From Deltaproteobacteria bacterium (GTDB lineage: Bacteria > Myxococcota_A > UBA796 > SXON01): a stretch of 64,000 nucleotides of DNA. The notes under the pieces were generated by a model. The model saw nothing but the letters and a program-made list of their open reading frames with translations, was not told the DNA's origin and searched no databases. Both the position numbers and the translations under genes were made by a program. The DNA is taken from the NCBI GenBank assembly GCA_014191855.1, contig BJHF01000028.1, positions 1 through 64,000 of the forward strand, read 5' to 3'. Below are positions 18,389 to 26,917 of this stretch, piece by piece (within the stretch, counting starts at the first letter, position 1; every line of letters starts with the position of its first letter).

Positions 18389-19408
18389 TTAACCGCCGCA
18401 GCCCGCGTCGATGACGCGCAAGACGTTCTCTCCGTACGCGGCGTGCACCTCGTCGGCCGACCAGCCGAGGTTCAAGAGCGCCTGCGTGAGATTCGGTAGC
18501 TTCTCCGCGCTGTCCAGGTCGGAGGGGTACAGCGCGAACCCCTCCCAGTCCGTGCCCAGGGCGCAGTGCCGCACGCCCACGGTGCGCTTGATGTGGTCGA
18601 GGTGGCGCGCGGCGGTGGCGGCCCCTCCGGCGCCGATGAACGGCGTCACGAAGATGATCCCGATCACCCCGTCCGTATCCGCGACGGCGCGCAGCACGTC
18701 GTCGTCGACTCCTCGCGGGGAGCTGTACAGGGCGGTGCAGCCGGTGTGGGAGATGAGCACCGGGCGCCTGGACCGGCGGCAAACCTCCAGGACCGCCGCC
18801 TTCCCGAGGTGAGCGGCGTCCACGAGGATGCCGAGACGCCAGAGCTCGTCAACAAGGTCCAGCCCGTGGGGCGAGAGCGTCGCCACATTGCTCCCACCCC
18901 AGCCGACCATCGGCCGCGCCGCTGCATTTTTCGTGAAGTGGACGAGCCCGACGTAGCGGAGCCCTTTCGCGCGGAATCGAGGCAGGTCTTCCAACTTGCC
19001 GTTGAGCCCGTGCGCGCCTTCCAGGCCGGTAAAGCAGGCGATCAGGCCAGCCGCACGCGCGGAGCGGATCGACTGCGCGTTGCCACACATCGCGAGTGTT
19101 TCGGGGCTGCGCGCTACCTCGGCGGCGAGCGCGTCGAGGTCGGACTCGATGGCCGAGGGCCCGGAGGAGCGGCGGAGCGGGTTGGTGACCACCCCGAACG
19201 CGATGGCGCCGACGTTGCCTTCGCGAAGCCGAGGAACGTCGCAGTGCCCAAACAAGGCGGCGCCCGGCAACGGGTTCGGGCGGTGCCGCTTCTGGAAGTC
19301 CCACCCGAAGAAGTGGCGGGTAAGCAGGAGATCGCAGTGCAGGTCGACGATCAGCGCCGCCTGGTGAACAGCGAGCGCTTCAGCGGAGGGGGCAACCGGG
19401 GAGACCAT
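18389..19408 (-). CDS. Membrane dipeptidase-like (peptidase M19) protein
   Basis: 'LIVDLHCDLLL', 'GLEGAHGLNGKLEDL', 'LISHTGC', 'CALGTDWEGF'. Confidence 0.9.
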   Translation of the reverse strand: MVSPVAPSAEALAVHQAALIVDLHCDLLLTRHFFGWDFQKRHRPNPLPGAALFGHCDVPRLREGNVGAIAFGVVTNPLRRSSGPSAIESDLDALAAEVARSPETLAMCGNAQSIRSARAAGLIACFTGLEGAHGLNGKLEDLPRFRAKGLRYVGLVHFTKNAAARPMVGWGGSNVATLSPHGLDLVDELWRLGILVDAAHLGKAAVLEVCRRSRRPVLISHTGCTALYSSPRGVDDDVLRAVADTDGVIGIIFVTPFIGAGGAATAARHLDHIKRTVGVRHCALGTDWEGFALYPSDLDSAEKLPNLTQALLNLGWSADEVHAAYGENVLRVIDAGCGG

Positions 19409-19414
19409 GGGACA

Positions 19415-19472
19415 GGGGGCTGGCGCCCCCCGTAACGCCCCCCGGCCCCTCGCTCGGCGGGCGTCGCCCGCC
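19415..19472. repeat. Two GC hairpins in the divergent M19/LuxC-like intergenic region
   Basis: GGGGGC-TGGC-GCCCCC (19415-19430) and GGCGGGC-GTC-GCCCGCC (19456-19472). Confidence 0.55.
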
Positions 19473-19500
19473 ACGGGAACGGCTATGTGCGCCGCACGCC

Positions 19501-20523
19501 ATGTCCCCGCTCGACGCCCTCGCCGCTCTGGACGCCGCCGCTTTCGGCACGGGGCTGAGCCCCCAGAACGCGCGCGCGTGCTGGGCGGCCGCGCTTGAAG
19601 GGGCGCAGCAGGTGCCGCTCGACCGGGAGCTGCAGGGCGAACCCCCGCGATGTGTCACCATCGTCGCGAGCGCAAACGTGTTCACGGCGCCGATCGAGTG
19701 GGCCTGGGCGCTCTCGGCGCGCGGGGTCCGGGTGATCCTGAAGTCGGCGCGCGGGCTCGCGCCGGTGGGGGAGGCGGTCGCGGCGGCGCTCCCGGGCGTG
19801 GAGCATCGCGCGTGGCGGGGAGGGGAGCTTGCTGCCGAAGCCGCGGCGCTCGCCGAGTCGAGCGCGGCGATCGTGTTCGGGGGCGCGGAGACGATCGCCG
19901 CGATCCGGCAGCGCTCGCCGGTGCCGGTGCTCGGGTTTGGACCGCGCTTCGGTGTCGCGATGTTGGAGCAGCTTGGCGCGGTGGAGGCGGCGGACGTGGC
20001 CCTCGATCACGCGCTGTACGATGGGCGAGGGTGCATGTCGCCGGCGGGGGTTTTTGTCAGGGGGGAGGTGAATTTGGCGGCGGTGGCGGAGGCCATGGCG
20101 GCGGCGGAGCGTGGGTTGCCGGTAGGGGAGGTGTCTGGCGCCGAGGCGGGCGCGCTTCGGGCGCTGGAGCTGCTCGCGAGGGTGGAAGGGCGCGTGGTGA
20201 AGGGGGAGGGCTGGCTGGTGGTGGAGCTGCCGATTCACAGGTTTGCACCACGTGGTTTGCCGAGGGTCGTGGTGATACATCGGGGGGATGTATCAGATGT
20301 ATCAGCGGCGTTGGCGCCCTGGCGGGGGGAGCTGGGGACGGTGGCCGTGGGAGGCGCGGGCGCCGTGGGCGGGAGGACCGGCGAGCTGACGAGCCCGCTC
20401 GGCGGCACCGAGCGCGTGTGTTGGGTCGGGGAGATGCAGCGCCCGCGCGGGGATCGTGTGCTGCACGATGGGGTGGATGTGTTGGGGGTTTTGTGGGGGG
20501 TGGGGGCGCGGCCGCACGAGTAG
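19501..20523 (+). CDS. LuxC-like acyl-CoA/acyl-protein reductase family protein
   Basis: 'IVASANVFTAPIEWAWALSARGVRVILKSA', 'DVALDHALYDGRGCMSPAGVFV' (nucleophile Cys motif GCMSP). Confidence 0.75.
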   Translation: MSPLDALAALDAAAFGTGLSPQNARACWAAALEGAQQVPLDRELQGEPPRCVTIVASANVFTAPIEWAWALSARGVRVILKSARGLAPVGEAVAAALPGVEHRAWRGGELAAEAAALAESSAAIVFGGAETIAAIRQRSPVPVLGFGPRFGVAMLEQLGAVEAADVALDHALYDGRGCMSPAGVFVRGEVNLAAVAEAMAAAERGLPVGEVSGAEAGALRALELLARVEGRVVKGEGWLVVELPIHRFAPRGLPRVVVIHRGDVSDVSAALAPWRGELGTVAVGGAGAVGGRTGELTSPLGGTERVCWVGEMQRPRGDRVLHDGVDVLGVLWGVGARPHE

Positions 20524-20670
20524 GGCGGTCCCCCCGTGGCCGCCCGAGGATCGCCGAGAAGGGCCACGCAAAGGCGCGAAGTCGCGAAGGGGAGGGGGCG
20601 GAGCACCAGCGGAGTTGGGTTCGCCCCCCCCCATTTGTGTGACGAACGTTCTGCAAATCACGACGAGCGG

Positions 20671-20716
20671 CTCTCCTTGCGCCATGGGTGGCGCGCCACC
20701 CCCTGCGCAAGGAGAG
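20671..20716. repeat. Nested palindromic element, copy 1
   Basis: CTCTCCTTGCGC ... GCGCAAGGAGAG perfect 12-bp arms enclosing perfect 16-bp palindrome GGGTGGCGCGCCACCC. Confidence 0.8.
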
Positions 20717-20836
20717 TCTGGCGGCGGCTTGGAGGTGAGCGTGTCTGCCCGCGCGACCCTGAGCAACGGTACAACGCTGTGAATTTCGTACTGCCGTCGA
20801 GCCAATCCCCACCGGCGGCGGTCGTCTGGCCGTTTT

Positions 20837-20886
20837 GGCTCTCCTTGCCGCAGGGGTGACGGGCCACCCCCCTCGCAAGGAGAGCC
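20837..20886. repeat. Nested palindromic element, copy 2
   Basis: GGCTCTCCTTGC ... GCAAGGAGAGCC perfect 12-bp arms, imperfect inner palindrome GGGGTGACGGGCCACCCC. Confidence 0.8.
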
Positions 20887-20939
20887 GGGCCATCGTCGCC
20901 GCCCGCCCGCGTCGCCATCGAGAAGAGTATAGTTCGACC

Positions 20940-21941
20940 GTGAGTCCGGCCTCAATTCGCCTCCGGTTCGTCGTGGTGATCGCGGGTGCGATGACGTCGT
21001 GCAACGGTTGCGCGCCGGAGCGGTGCGTTGGGTTTCGCCCGGTTGCCCTGGCGGACCATGCGATCGTCGTCGGTGAGTTGACGATCCCCAGCTACGTGAC
21101 CGCCGAGCGGGTTGACGTACTGATCGACTGGTCGGCGCTCACGTCCGACTTCGACTGCCAGCCGCTCGACCCGGTGGACGACATCGGCGCCGTGGTCCTC
21201 ACACGGTTCCCGCACCTGTCAGAGTCGGAAGTGGCGTCGTCGCTGGTCAACAACACGATGCTGCAAAGTGACACCAACGGGTTCGTGTGGTGTTCGCCGC
21301 GGGAGGTGACCCAGTGCTGGCTGTCCGAGTTCGGCTTCGGCGGGTCGGGCTACAGCATGATCGACGCATACTCTGAGGATGGCGGCGTCTATCTCCTCAT
21401 GTTCCTCGAAGACGGCGAGGAATTTTCCTCGGTCCGGTTCTTCGCTTTCCTCAGCCCACAGTCCGACAGCACCGTTACCGTCGCCGCCATCGTCGCGGAC
21501 TGCCCGCAGGCCATGCTCACCGCGAGCCTCGACCTGTCAACGCCAGTCGAGATCTCCGCCGCCGGAGCTGGCGAGGCGATCCCTCGCGCTCTCCCCCTCG
21601 ACGACTCCGCCACGTGCGATACCGACACGGGTCCTTCCTGGCCGGTGGACTGGGAGGACCTCGGCGTCAACGCGAGTGAGTTGGTCGTTTCCAGGTACAC
21701 CCTGCCGATCGCGGAGCTTGAGGCGCGGTTCGGTGAGCGTGACGCCCTCGCCGCCGAGCGGTACGCCCTCGCCGTCAGCGAGACGAACGCCGACCTGGCC
21801 GACGCGGTATCCACCGCGGGCTCCCGATTCGCCGGGTTCACCGGCGAGGGGTTGTGGCTGGTTGAGCTGCGAGGGTCCTCGTGGTTCGAAGGTGCGGCTC
21901 CGTTGGTGGTGACGGTCGTCGAGCCGACGGCACGACCATGA
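20940..21941 (+). CDS. Putative exported lipoprotein of unknown function
   Basis: GTG start, 'VSPASIRLRFVVVIAGAMTSCNGC' signal/lipobox-like N-terminus, no recognised domain. Confidence 0.65.
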   Translation: MSPASIRLRFVVVIAGAMTSCNGCAPERCVGFRPVALADHAIVVGELTIPSYVTAERVDVLIDWSALTSDFDCQPLDPVDDIGAVVLTRFPHLSESEVASSLVNNTMLQSDTNGFVWCSPREVTQCWLSEFGFGGSGYSMIDAYSEDGGVYLLMFLEDGEEFSSVRFFAFLSPQSDSTVTVAAIVADCPQAMLTASLDLSTPVEISAAGAGEAIPRALPLDDSATCDTDTGPSWPVDWEDLGVNASELVVSRYTLPIAELEARFGERDALAAERYALAVSETNADLADAVSTAGSRFAGFTGEGLWLVELRGSSWFEGAAPLVVTVVEPTARP

Positions 21942-22066
21942 GCGCGGACGAATATGTGCCGCTCCAGCCCAAGGAGCCGCAGGGGGTGGACCATGCGTTC
22001 TACACGATCAACCTCGCCGGCAAAGGCGACGCGACGGCAACCTGCACGGCGGTAGCGGCGAAGTAG
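21938..22066 (+). CDS. Possible 42-aa micro-ORF translationally coupled to upstream gene
   Basis: ATGA overlap with upstream stop; 'MSADEYVPLQPKEPQGVDHAFYTINLAGKGDATATCTAVAAK'. Confidence 0.3.
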   Translation: MSADEYVPLQPKEPQGVDHAFYTINLAGKGDATATCTAVAAK

Positions 22067-22192
22067 GGGAGGGGAGTTCGCCTGCGGAAGGGTATCGGCG
22101 CCCGGCGGCGCCGCGATGCGTTGCGACGCCCGTCCGCCCGGGCCCCGCCCGGAGGACCGAGCCTTGCGCATCGCCCGACAGCGTTTCCGCCC

Positions 22193-22741
22193 TCAGCGGC
22201 CCCCGAACATCCGGGTGAGCGCACCGAGGTAGTTTCGTGAGGTGGGACCCTCTTTCCACTGCCTCGCCGATTTGCCAAGCCGGGCGAACACCGCCTCGAA
22301 TTCCGCGGCCGACAGGGGGAAGAGGCCCAGGGTGAGCGCGGCGATCTGCCAGATCGTGTCGTGTGTTACGCCGAGGCTACGACCATCCGGGCGGCGCCGG
22401 ACGTTGGAGTAGATCTCCTCCAGCTCGCCGTCGGTGGGAGCGCGGTCTACCCGGGACGCGAACCACACCCGCTGCTCGATCGCCGAGAACACGGGCACGT
22501 ACTCCGGCGGATAGTCCTTCATCTCGGGAGGTTGGCGATTCCCCCGGCACAAGGAGGTGAGTGAGCCTACGTTCCAGGTCGCGAAGCGGTCGCCTTCGCC
22601 AACCACGAACACCTCGGAGCGGGGTGGGCGCGCGGCGGGCTGCTCCCCCCGCATCGGCGTGCCAAGGTTGAACTTCTGCGGGTCAATCCCCCCTGCGGTG
22701 AGCGCAGCCTGCAAGGATGGGTGAAGGGACTCAGCGAGCAT
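22193..22741 (-). CDS. Hypothetical protein (182 aa)
   Basis: Good coding character, immediately upstream of nothing on its strand but 9 bp downstream of the LuxE-like gene. Confidence 0.6.
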   Translation of the reverse strand: MLAESLHPSLQAALTAGGIDPQKFNLGTPMRGEQPAARPPRSEVFVVGEGDRFATWNVGSLTSLCRGNRQPPEMKDYPPEYVPVFSAIEQRVWFASRVDRAPTDGELEEIYSNVRRRPDGRSLGVTHDTIWQIAALTLGLFPLSAAEFEAVFARLGKSARQWKEGPTSRNYLGALTRMFGGR

Positions 22742-22750
22742 TCGCGACGC

Positions 22751-23737
22751 TTAACCGTTCACCCGCAACGAGCACCCGCGTAATTCCGCGCCTTCGAGCC
22801 GCCCGAGGAGCGTGACGCGGTCGCCTCCGGGATCGTGCTCGACGCGGCCGAGATCCTGCGTTTCGATGGCGAGCACGCTGCCGAGGTTGGCGAGATCCAC
22901 AAAGCGGAGGAGGCCTTCGCCGTTTACCGGCGCGCCCGTCTGCGGATGAACGGCGTACACCGCCAACCAGGGTGGCGCGATGAACGCACCCGGGACTTCG
23001 CCCGCGAACACCGGATCGGTCCAGAGCTGCGAGGACAACTCGGTCATCCCATACTCCCCGAACACGCGCGGGGAGCCGAGGCGCGCTGCGAGGGCGCGAT
23101 AGAGCCCGGGCGGATCGAGTCGCGTCGTGCGCCCCTTGAAGCCACCGGTAACCATCACGACGCTACGTTCGTCCAGGCAGGCGTTCCCAGGCATGGCAAG
23201 CAGCGCGTCGAGCGCGAAGGCGGTGGCGGCGAGGAAGATCGGCTCGGTGCGTGATACATCCGTGATACGCTTCCATGTATCGGCGTGTACGGTACCATCG
23301 GAGAAGCACTGCTCAACCGTCCCGAAAAGGCGCAGCATGTGCCCCAGCGAGCTGTCGGGTTCCGCGGGGCAGAGCGATACAACTCGGCCGGGGCGATGTG
23401 TCACCCGTGCGTTGGCGTGGAGCACGGCACCGAGGTCGTAGAGGCGGGTGCTCCGGGTCCGGTGCACGCCGCGAACCTGCCCGGTAGTGCCGCTGGTACG
23501 AAACAGGGCGTCGCTCGGAAGCGGGGGTTGTGGGCCTAGATCTAGCTCCTTGAACAGGGAAACGGGCACGGCGGGGATGTCGGCGAGGCGCGAGGGGTGG
23601 GCTGCGCCGAACATGGCCGCGAGCGTCGGGTTCGTCGCGAGCTGGTGGGCGAAGGCTGCGACCGCCAACGCCTCACGATCGCCCTCGCCAGAGCGGATGA
23701 ACGTCGCGATTGCAGCGTCCAGGCTCATATCTGCCAC
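22751..23737 (-). CDS. LuxE/PaaK-like acyl-protein synthetase (adenylating enzyme)
   Basis: 'VPVSLFKELDL', 'FRTSGTTGQVRGVHRT', 'VVMVTGGFKGRTTRLD', 'FGEYGMTELSSQLW'. Confidence 0.88.
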   Translation of the reverse strand: MADMSLDAAIATFIRSGEGDREALAVAAFAHQLATNPTLAAMFGAAHPSRLADIPAVPVSLFKELDLGPQPPLPSDALFRTSGTTGQVRGVHRTRSTRLYDLGAVLHANARVTHRPGRVVSLCPAEPDSSLGHMLRLFGTVEQCFSDGTVHADTWKRITDVSRTEPIFLAATAFALDALLAMPGNACLDERSVVMVTGGFKGRTTRLDPPGLYRALAARLGSPRVFGEYGMTELSSQLWTDPVFAGEVPGAFIAPPWLAVYAVHPQTGAPVNGEGLLRFVDLANLGSVLAIETQDLGRVEHDPGGDRVTLLGRLEGAELRGCSLRVNG

Positions 23738-24975
23738 TGGAGGACCTCGCGGAGCGCGGCCAGGAGTCCGCCGGCTTGCTCTGAGGTGAGCCCGTATGGA
23801 GGCGTGAGCCCCAGGGCTTCCGCGCGCTCGCCGCAGGGGAGCACGAGGTAGCCGCGGTCGAGCAGGTCGTGGGTGGCTTGGAGTGCGTTCGGGACGTGAA
23901 CGCCCAACATCAGGCCGCGACCGGTGACTTCACGCACGCCGGGGACGGCGCGAAGGGCCTCGCTTAGCATGGGCCCGTTCGCCGCGACGGCCGGCGCGAG
24001 CGCGTCGAGCTCCGCCAAGGCTGCGAGCGCCGCAGCGCAGCCGACCGGGTGGCCGAGGAAGGTTTGGGTGTGGATCGCGGCGCCGGTGCTCGCGCCCCAG
24101 GCATCCATCGCTGCCGACGTGCCGAGGCAGGCGGAGACGGGAAATCCTCCGCCAAGCGCCTTTCCGAGGCAGAGCAAGTCGGGGGCCAGCTCGGAAGCGA
24201 GGAAGCGCCCGGTGCGTCCGCAACCGCTGTAGATCTCGTCGTGGATGACCAGGGCGCCGGCCGATTTTGCCGCTGCGTGCAGCCCGGCCAGCCAACCAGC
24301 GGGCGGCTCGCGCATCCCGCCGCGGCCCTGCACCGGCTCAACGAGGACGGCCGCGATGTCGGCGAGATCGGGGAGCTTTCCGCCGTACCGCGCCCACTCC
24401 ACGTGGGTGCCGAGCAGCTTGTCGAAGGGCTGCCGCATCGTGTGGCGGAGGTATCCCAGACTCGCGAGGGGGCCGAAAGCGAGGCCGTGATATCCCCCGT
24501 CGAAGGCGAGGATCCGGTGGCGGCTGGTGGCCACGACCGCGGTTTTCACGGCGGCGTCGATCGCATCGCTCCCCGAGGTGCCGAGGATCACGCGGTCGAG
24601 GCCGGTGCGCGCGGCGAGCGCCTCCATGAGCTCAATGCGCCGCGGGTCGGGAAAGGCATCGCCCATGGCGTGCACGAGGCTCCCCATCTGGGCCGTGACG
24701 GCGGCGATGACCCGCGGGTTTCGGTGGCCCACCGCCGCGACGCCGAAGCCGGCGGTGAGGTCCACAAAGATGTTTCCATCCGCGTCTTTCACGTTCGCGC
24801 CGAGGGCTTCGGCCCACACGATCGGGTCGGTATCGGCGGCGCCGATCTGCGCGGCGCGGCGCGCCCGCCGAGACGTGATCGCAGGACATTCGCGGAGCGC
24901 CAGGCGATCCACCCACGCGCGGCTCGCGGGCCCGGGCACGGCCGTTACGAGGTGGGGGAGATCGGTGCCGGTCAT
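23725..24975 (-). CDS. Class III PLP-dependent aminotransferase
   Basis: 'NIFVDLTAGFGVAAVGHRNPRVIAAV', 'GTSGSDAIDAAVKTA', 'ALVIHDEIYSGCGRTGRFLASE...LCLGKALGGGFPVSA'. Confidence 0.93.
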   Translation of the reverse strand: MTGTDLPHLVTAVPGPASRAWVDRLALRECPAITSRRARRAAQIGAADTDPIVWAEALGANVKDADGNIFVDLTAGFGVAAVGHRNPRVIAAVTAQMGSLVHAMGDAFPDPRRIELMEALAARTGLDRVILGTSGSDAIDAAVKTAVVATSRHRILAFDGGYHGLAFGPLASLGYLRHTMRQPFDKLLGTHVEWARYGGKLPDLADIAAVLVEPVQGRGGMREPPAGWLAGLHAAAKSAGALVIHDEIYSGCGRTGRFLASELAPDLLCLGKALGGGFPVSACLGTSAAMDAWGASTGAAIHTQTFLGHPVGCAAALAALAELDALAPAVAANGPMLSEALRAVPGVREVTGRGLMLGVHVPNALQATHDLLDRGYLVLPCGERAEALGLTPPYGLTSEQAGGLLAALREVLQWQI

Positions 24976-24985
24976 GCCCGCGCGC

Positions 24986-25453
24986 CTAACGCGCTTCGCG
25001 CCGAATCCCCTCCGCCTCCACCCACGCCTGGAGCCGCTCGAGGTCGTCCGTGGGGAGCGTTTGGTTCGCCTCGCCGGTGAGGCCGGCGAACACGCTAAGC
25101 GTCCAGGACGACGCGGAATCGGTCCACACCGGTGCGAACTCGAGGTTCCAGTAGTACACGCCGGGGCCCCCCCAGCTCTCCGTGTGGCAACAACTGCACG
25201 TGCACCGCCTCACTTCGGCGGTCATCCACAGGAATTCTGGATCGCTGAGCCGCGGATCGACCGGGTCGGGCTCGGTGCCCGACTTGTTGCCGCCGTGCGT
25301 GGGCAAGCGACCGTCTTCTTCCACGACCGCGCGACAGGTCGCCTCCGACATCGCCTCACCTTCTGGCAAACACTCGTTGTGCCGGGGGACGTAGGGGGCG
25401 GCGCCGGAGTCGCGCTCGCCGGGTGCGCACGCGAGGAAGGAGAAGAACACCAT
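24986..25453 (-). CDS. Putative lipoprotein with CTCSCCH cysteine cluster
   Basis: 'MVFFSFLACAPGERDSG' lipobox; 'RRCTCSCCHTESWGGPGVYYWNLEFAPVW'. Confidence 0.7.
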   Translation of the reverse strand: MVFFSFLACAPGERDSGAAPYVPRHNECLPEGEAMSEATCRAVVEEDGRLPTHGGNKSGTEPDPVDPRLSDPEFLWMTAEVRRCTCSCCHTESWGGPGVYYWNLEFAPVWTDSASSWTLSVFAGLTGEANQTLPTDDLERLQAWVEAEGIRREAR

Positions 25454-25480
25454 CTGGGCGAACCCGTTAAGCCGGCGGCG

Positions 25481-26917
25481 ATGCTCCTGCTCGCGGCGCT
25501 CGGCTGCAAAGACCCGGTGGTGACCACGATCCGTGGCGAGGATGGCGCGCTGACCCTGCGGTTGGTGAATCCGACCTCCTGTAGCGGGTGCGATCCCTTC
25601 GACGGCGTGGACACGATCCAGCTCGATGTCGTGCAGAACGGTGCGGTGCTCGCCACGCAGCGGTTTGCCTGGCCCGATGCCGAGCTCAGCCTGCCCGATC
25701 TGGAGGGCTTCGGCGTGGTGCGGGTGCGGATGCGCGGCGAAGGCGGCGGCGAGGTCGTGAGCTACGGCCAAACGCCGGAGATCGTGATGGGTCCGGGGGA
25801 GCAGCGGGAGGCGACGCTACAATTCCTGCCGGCAAACGTGGCGTTGCCGCTCACGCAGTCGATGGTGGAGGGGCGCCGGCGGCACATGAGCGTGAGCCTG
25901 CGCGATGGGCGTGCGCTGCTCCTCGGCGGCTTCGCCGGCCCCCAGGGAAGCGCGCTGCGATCTGGCGAGGTCTACGATCCGGAGGACGGCAGCTTCGCCG
26001 TGGCAGACGTGGCGCTGCCCTCCGGCCTCGCGGACGCGGCGGTGGGCACGGCGCTTCGGGAGGGGGTCGTGCTCTTCGTGGGAGGGGCGTCCGCCGTGGA
26101 GGGCGGGGCGGATGTGCCCAGCGCGGAGGCGGCCATCTTCGCGGAAGAGGCGGGCACGCTGGAGTCGATGGAGCCCATGGGGGTCGCGCGCGCGGGGCAT
26201 TGTCTCGCCCGGGTGCAGAGCGACAAGCTGCTGGCGCTCGGCGGCCACGTGGGGACCTCTTCGGGGGACTTCGCACGGTGGGATTCTTCGGTTTCGACAT
26301 GGGTGTTCGGTGATGTGCCGTTTACGGACCTTGACGAGACGCTGGTGGGCGGCTGCGCCGGCCTCGTGGACCATCGCACGTTTGTGCAGGGGAGCACGCC
26401 AGAGAGCACCGGCCTGTGGACGTACACGGCGAGCGGCGGGCCGGAGGAGCCGCTGATGGAAACCGCGTTCTTGGCCACCCCGGGCGCAGATCCCGGGGAG
26501 GGAGCCGCGTTCGTGCTGGGCGCGGCGATCGTGCCGCTTTCGAGCGGCGATGCGTGGGTGGGGGGCGGTATCGACCCGCGCAGCGGCAGCCTGGCAGCCG
26601 CCGCGCGCGAGTTCCGGGTGGACACCCAGCGCTTCGACCCGGCAGACGCTCAGGCGCTCCCTCGGGTGTTCGGGCCGATCCGGGCGCTCGACGGGACGGG
26701 GACGGTTGCCTGGGGGTGCGGGTGGCGCGACCTGGCGCGGACCCAGGAGATCTCAAGCGTGGACCTCTTCAACGTCGAGTCGGGCGCCAGCATCGCCACC
26801 GTGGAGCTGGTGGAGGCGCGCTCGGGCTGCGAGCTTACCGTGCTGCCGGACGGGGCGATCCTCGTGTCCGGCGGCGGGTCGGCGTCGGCCGAGCTGGTGG
26901 TCCCCTACTGGCCCTGA
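25481..26917 (+). CDS. Kelch-like repeat lipoprotein
   Basis: 'MLLLAALGCKDP' lipobox; repeated 'R..HMSVSLRDGRALLLGGF...GEVYDPEDGSF' Kelch/galactose-oxidase-like blades. Confidence 0.78.
   Translation: MLLLAALGCKDPVVTTIRGEDGALTLRLVNPTSCSGCDPFDGVDTIQLDVVQNGAVLATQRFAWPDAELSLPDLEGFGVVRVRMRGEGGGEVVSYGQTPEIVMGPGEQREATLQFLPANVALPLTQSMVEGRRRHMSVSLRDGRALLLGGFAGPQGSALRSGEVYDPEDGSFAVADVALPSGLADAAVGTALREGVVLFVGGASAVEGGADVPSAEAAIFAEEAGTLESMEPMGVARAGHCLARVQSDKLLALGGHVGTSSGDFARWDSSVSTWVFGDVPFTDLDETLVGGCAGLVDHRTFVQGSTPESTGLWTYTASGGPEEPLMETAFLATPGADPGEGAAFVLGAAIVPLSSGDAWVGGGIDPRSGSLAAAAREFRVDTQRFDPADAQALPRVFGPIRALDGTGTVAWGCGWRDLARTQEISSVDLFNVESGASIATVELVEARSGCELTVLPDGAILVSGGGSASAELVVPYWP

Noticed and set aside
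20940-21941. Treating the orphan lipoprotein between the palindromic elements and the LuxE-like cluster as mobile cargo
   Set aside because: Both palindromes are on the same side of the gene, there is no recombinase, and no target-site duplication could be identified.
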